DNA of 5,887 nt from positions 1-5,887 of the forward strand of contig CALBTC010000485.1 of the NCBI GenBank assembly GCA_937967805.1, read 5' to 3'. The notes under the pieces are model-generated. The model saw only the letters and a program-made list of their open reading frames with translations, was not told the origin of the DNA and did not search any database. Source of the DNA: an uncultured Anaerolineaceae bacterium. GTDB taxonomy: Bacteria; Chloroflexota; Anaerolineae; Promineifilales; Promineifilaceae. This document shows, piece after piece, positions 4,909 to 5,887 of the stretch. The translations under genes were made by a program, and so were the position numbers. How positions within the stretch are numbered: the stretch's first letter is position 1; every line of letters begins with the position of its first letter.

Positions 4909-5887
4909 CATCGATCAATACACCTCTAGAAACGCCTGACGTTCCCGTTGTGGAGCGGGGGGACCGGGACACCTGGCGCATACTGTGGCGCGCGTTTGGT
5001 TATTTACGGCCGTATCGCAACCTCGTCATCGGCACCTACCTCACCATGATCATCATCAATGGGCTCAGCCTCGTCATTCCCCAGTTTATCCGGCTCATCA
5101 TCGACCGGGGGATTCGCCAGCAGGAGATTGGCTTTTTGGGCTGGTCGGTGCTGGCGCTGCTGGGATTGACGCTGGTCAAGGGCATCTTCACTTTTTTCCA
5201 GGGGCGTTGGACCGAGGTAGCGTCGCAAACCGTGGCCTACGACCTGCGCAACGCCATCCAGAACAAGCTCACCGTGCTGCCCTTCTCCTACCACGACCGC
5301 ACCGAAACGGGCCAACTGCTCTCCCGGGCCATTCAGGACGTGGAGCGGATTCGCTTCCTGACGGGGCGGGCCGCCTTTCGCATCATCGACGGTGCGTTTT
5401 TGTTGGTGACAACGGCCGTTGTCCTTTTCATCATGAGCCCCAACCTGGCGCTGCTGGTGATGCTCACCATGCCGCTGCTGGTCTGGCGCTCGCTTAGCTT
5501 TGGCCGCCGCTACCGGCCGCTTTCCCTGGCGATTCAGGACCAGCTGGCGGTGCTCACTACCAATTTAGAGCAAAATTTGCGCGGCGCGCGGGTGGTGAAG
5601 GCGTTTGCCCAGGAAGATGCGGAAATCGGCCGTTTTGTGGCGCAAAACGAAAAATGGTTTTCTCTTTCGGCTCTGTCTTCCCGCCTGCAGGCGATCAATA
5701 TCCCCATGATGGACCTGATTGCCAATCTGGGCACGGTGGCCGTGATTGGCCATGGCGGCTGGCTGGTCACGCAGCAGGCGCTGACGCTGGGTGAGTTGGT
5801 GGCGTTCACCACCTATTTGGGACAACTTACCACGCCGGTGCGCCGCATCGGGCTGGTGCTGCCGGCCATCATCATGGCCTCGGCTTC
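4905..5887 (+). CDS. ABC exporter membrane domain (3' end outside window)
   Basis: First 327 residues of an ABC exporter half-transporter of the MdlB/MsbA/multidrug type; the frame runs open off the window, so the ATP-binding domain expected at ~340-580 is not seen. After a ~25-residue polar N-terminus comes RAFGYLRPYR at 29-38. Membrane helices lie at roughly 39-66, 78-99, 158-176, 180-196 and 267-287, with the sixth beginning near 312. Family marks are YDLRNAIQNKL at 112-122, the FSYHDRTETGQLLSRAIQDVE region at 127-147 and the coupling-loop segment LEQNLRGARVVKAFAQED at 221-238. Such proteins often act as heterodimers, so a second half-transporter may follow. Substrate (drug, lipid or peptide) cannot be told. 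ATG 4905 has only weak ribosome-binding potential; GTG at 4950 is an in-frame alternative without better support. ACGGCCGT occurs at 5006 and 5412. Confidence 0.93.
   Translation, partial: MTSINTPLETPDVPVVERGDRDTWRILWRAFGYLRPYRNLVIGTYLTMIIINGLSLVIPQFIRLIIDRGIRQQEIGFLGWSVLALLGLTLVKGIFTFFQGRWTEVASQTVAYDLRNAIQNKLTVLPFSYHDRTETGQLLSRAIQDVERIRFLTGRAAFRIIDGAFLLVTTAVVLFIMSPNLALLVMLTMPLLVWRSLSFGRRYRPLSLAIQDQLAVLTTNLEQNLRGARVVKAFAQEDAEIGRFVAQNEKWFSLSALSSRLQAINIPMMDLIANLGTVAVIGHGGWLVTQQALTLGELVAFTTYLGQLTTPVRRIGLVLPAIIMASA

Larger units (their letters stand above)
118..5419. repeat. Highly iterated 8-bp palindrome ACGGCCGT (13 copies)
   Basis: Exact copies start at 118, 1012, 1296, 1516, 2120, 2336, 3003, 3356, 3617, 3808, 4523, 5006 and 5412. 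Seven extend to the 10-bp palindrome AACGGCCGTT (starting 1011, 1515, 2335, 3002, 3355, 3616, 5411). All are inside genes, none in the intergenic repeats. They are read as Thr-Ala-Val (5), Asn/His-Gly-Arg (5) or Arg-Pro (3), so all three frames are used. Coordinates give the outer bounds of the scattered copies. Confidence 0.93.

Noticed and set aside
4985..5497. Plus-strand open frame of 170 codons inside the ABC transporter region
   Set aside because: It is a different frame of the ABC exporter gene, whose own frame gives textbook family motifs from 4905 to the window end. The alternative product is His/Pro/Gly-rich and resembles nothing.

Overview
The window looks like a chromosomal stretch of a moderately GC-rich bacterium (mid-to-high fifties percent GC by eye). 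All seven recognisable genes are on the + strand. A Chloroflexota (Anaerolineae-like) origin is my best guess from gene style and content, but nothing in the window proves it. There is no rRNA, tRNA, integrase, transposase or CRISPR array.

Layout: (1) 1-581, the 3' end of a cytochrome P450 gene, cut by the window start. (2) 583-3597, a complete lutA-lutB-lutC set for the iron-sulfur L-lactate oxidation system. lutA begins 1 nt after the P450 stop, and its ribosome binding site lies inside the P450 gene. (3) 3598-4296, a small polytopic membrane protein resembling the DUF624/YesL family, whose ATG directly abuts the lutC stop. (4) 4280-4786, a GntK-type gluconokinase that overlaps the membrane-protein gene by 17 nt. 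(5) 4905 to the window end, the membrane domain of an ABC exporter; its ATP-binding domain would lie beyond the edge.

The tight junctions suggest that P450-lutA and lutC-DUF624-gntK are each translated from shared messages, and possibly that the whole run to 4786 is one operon. Functionally, LutABC would feed lactate to pyruvate and GntK would feed gluconate into 6-phosphogluconate, so the centre of the window is a small carbon-acid utilisation block. No permease for lactate or gluconate and no LutR-like regulator is visible here.

Two non-genic signals stand out. First, the 8-bp palindrome ACGGCCGT occurs 13 times in 5.9 kb, against roughly 0.15 expected from base composition. All copies lie inside genes and they fall in all three reading frames, which points to a DNA-level function like the HIP1 palindrome of cyanobacteria. 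Second, a family of AT-richer, 71-80 bp imperfect palindromes with matching ends fills the three real intergenic gaps (1355-1434, 2876-2946, 4774-4853). Two of these copies contain the stop codon of the gene upstream. The rest is ordinary metabolic and transport coding sequence; I see no new defence or mobile system.
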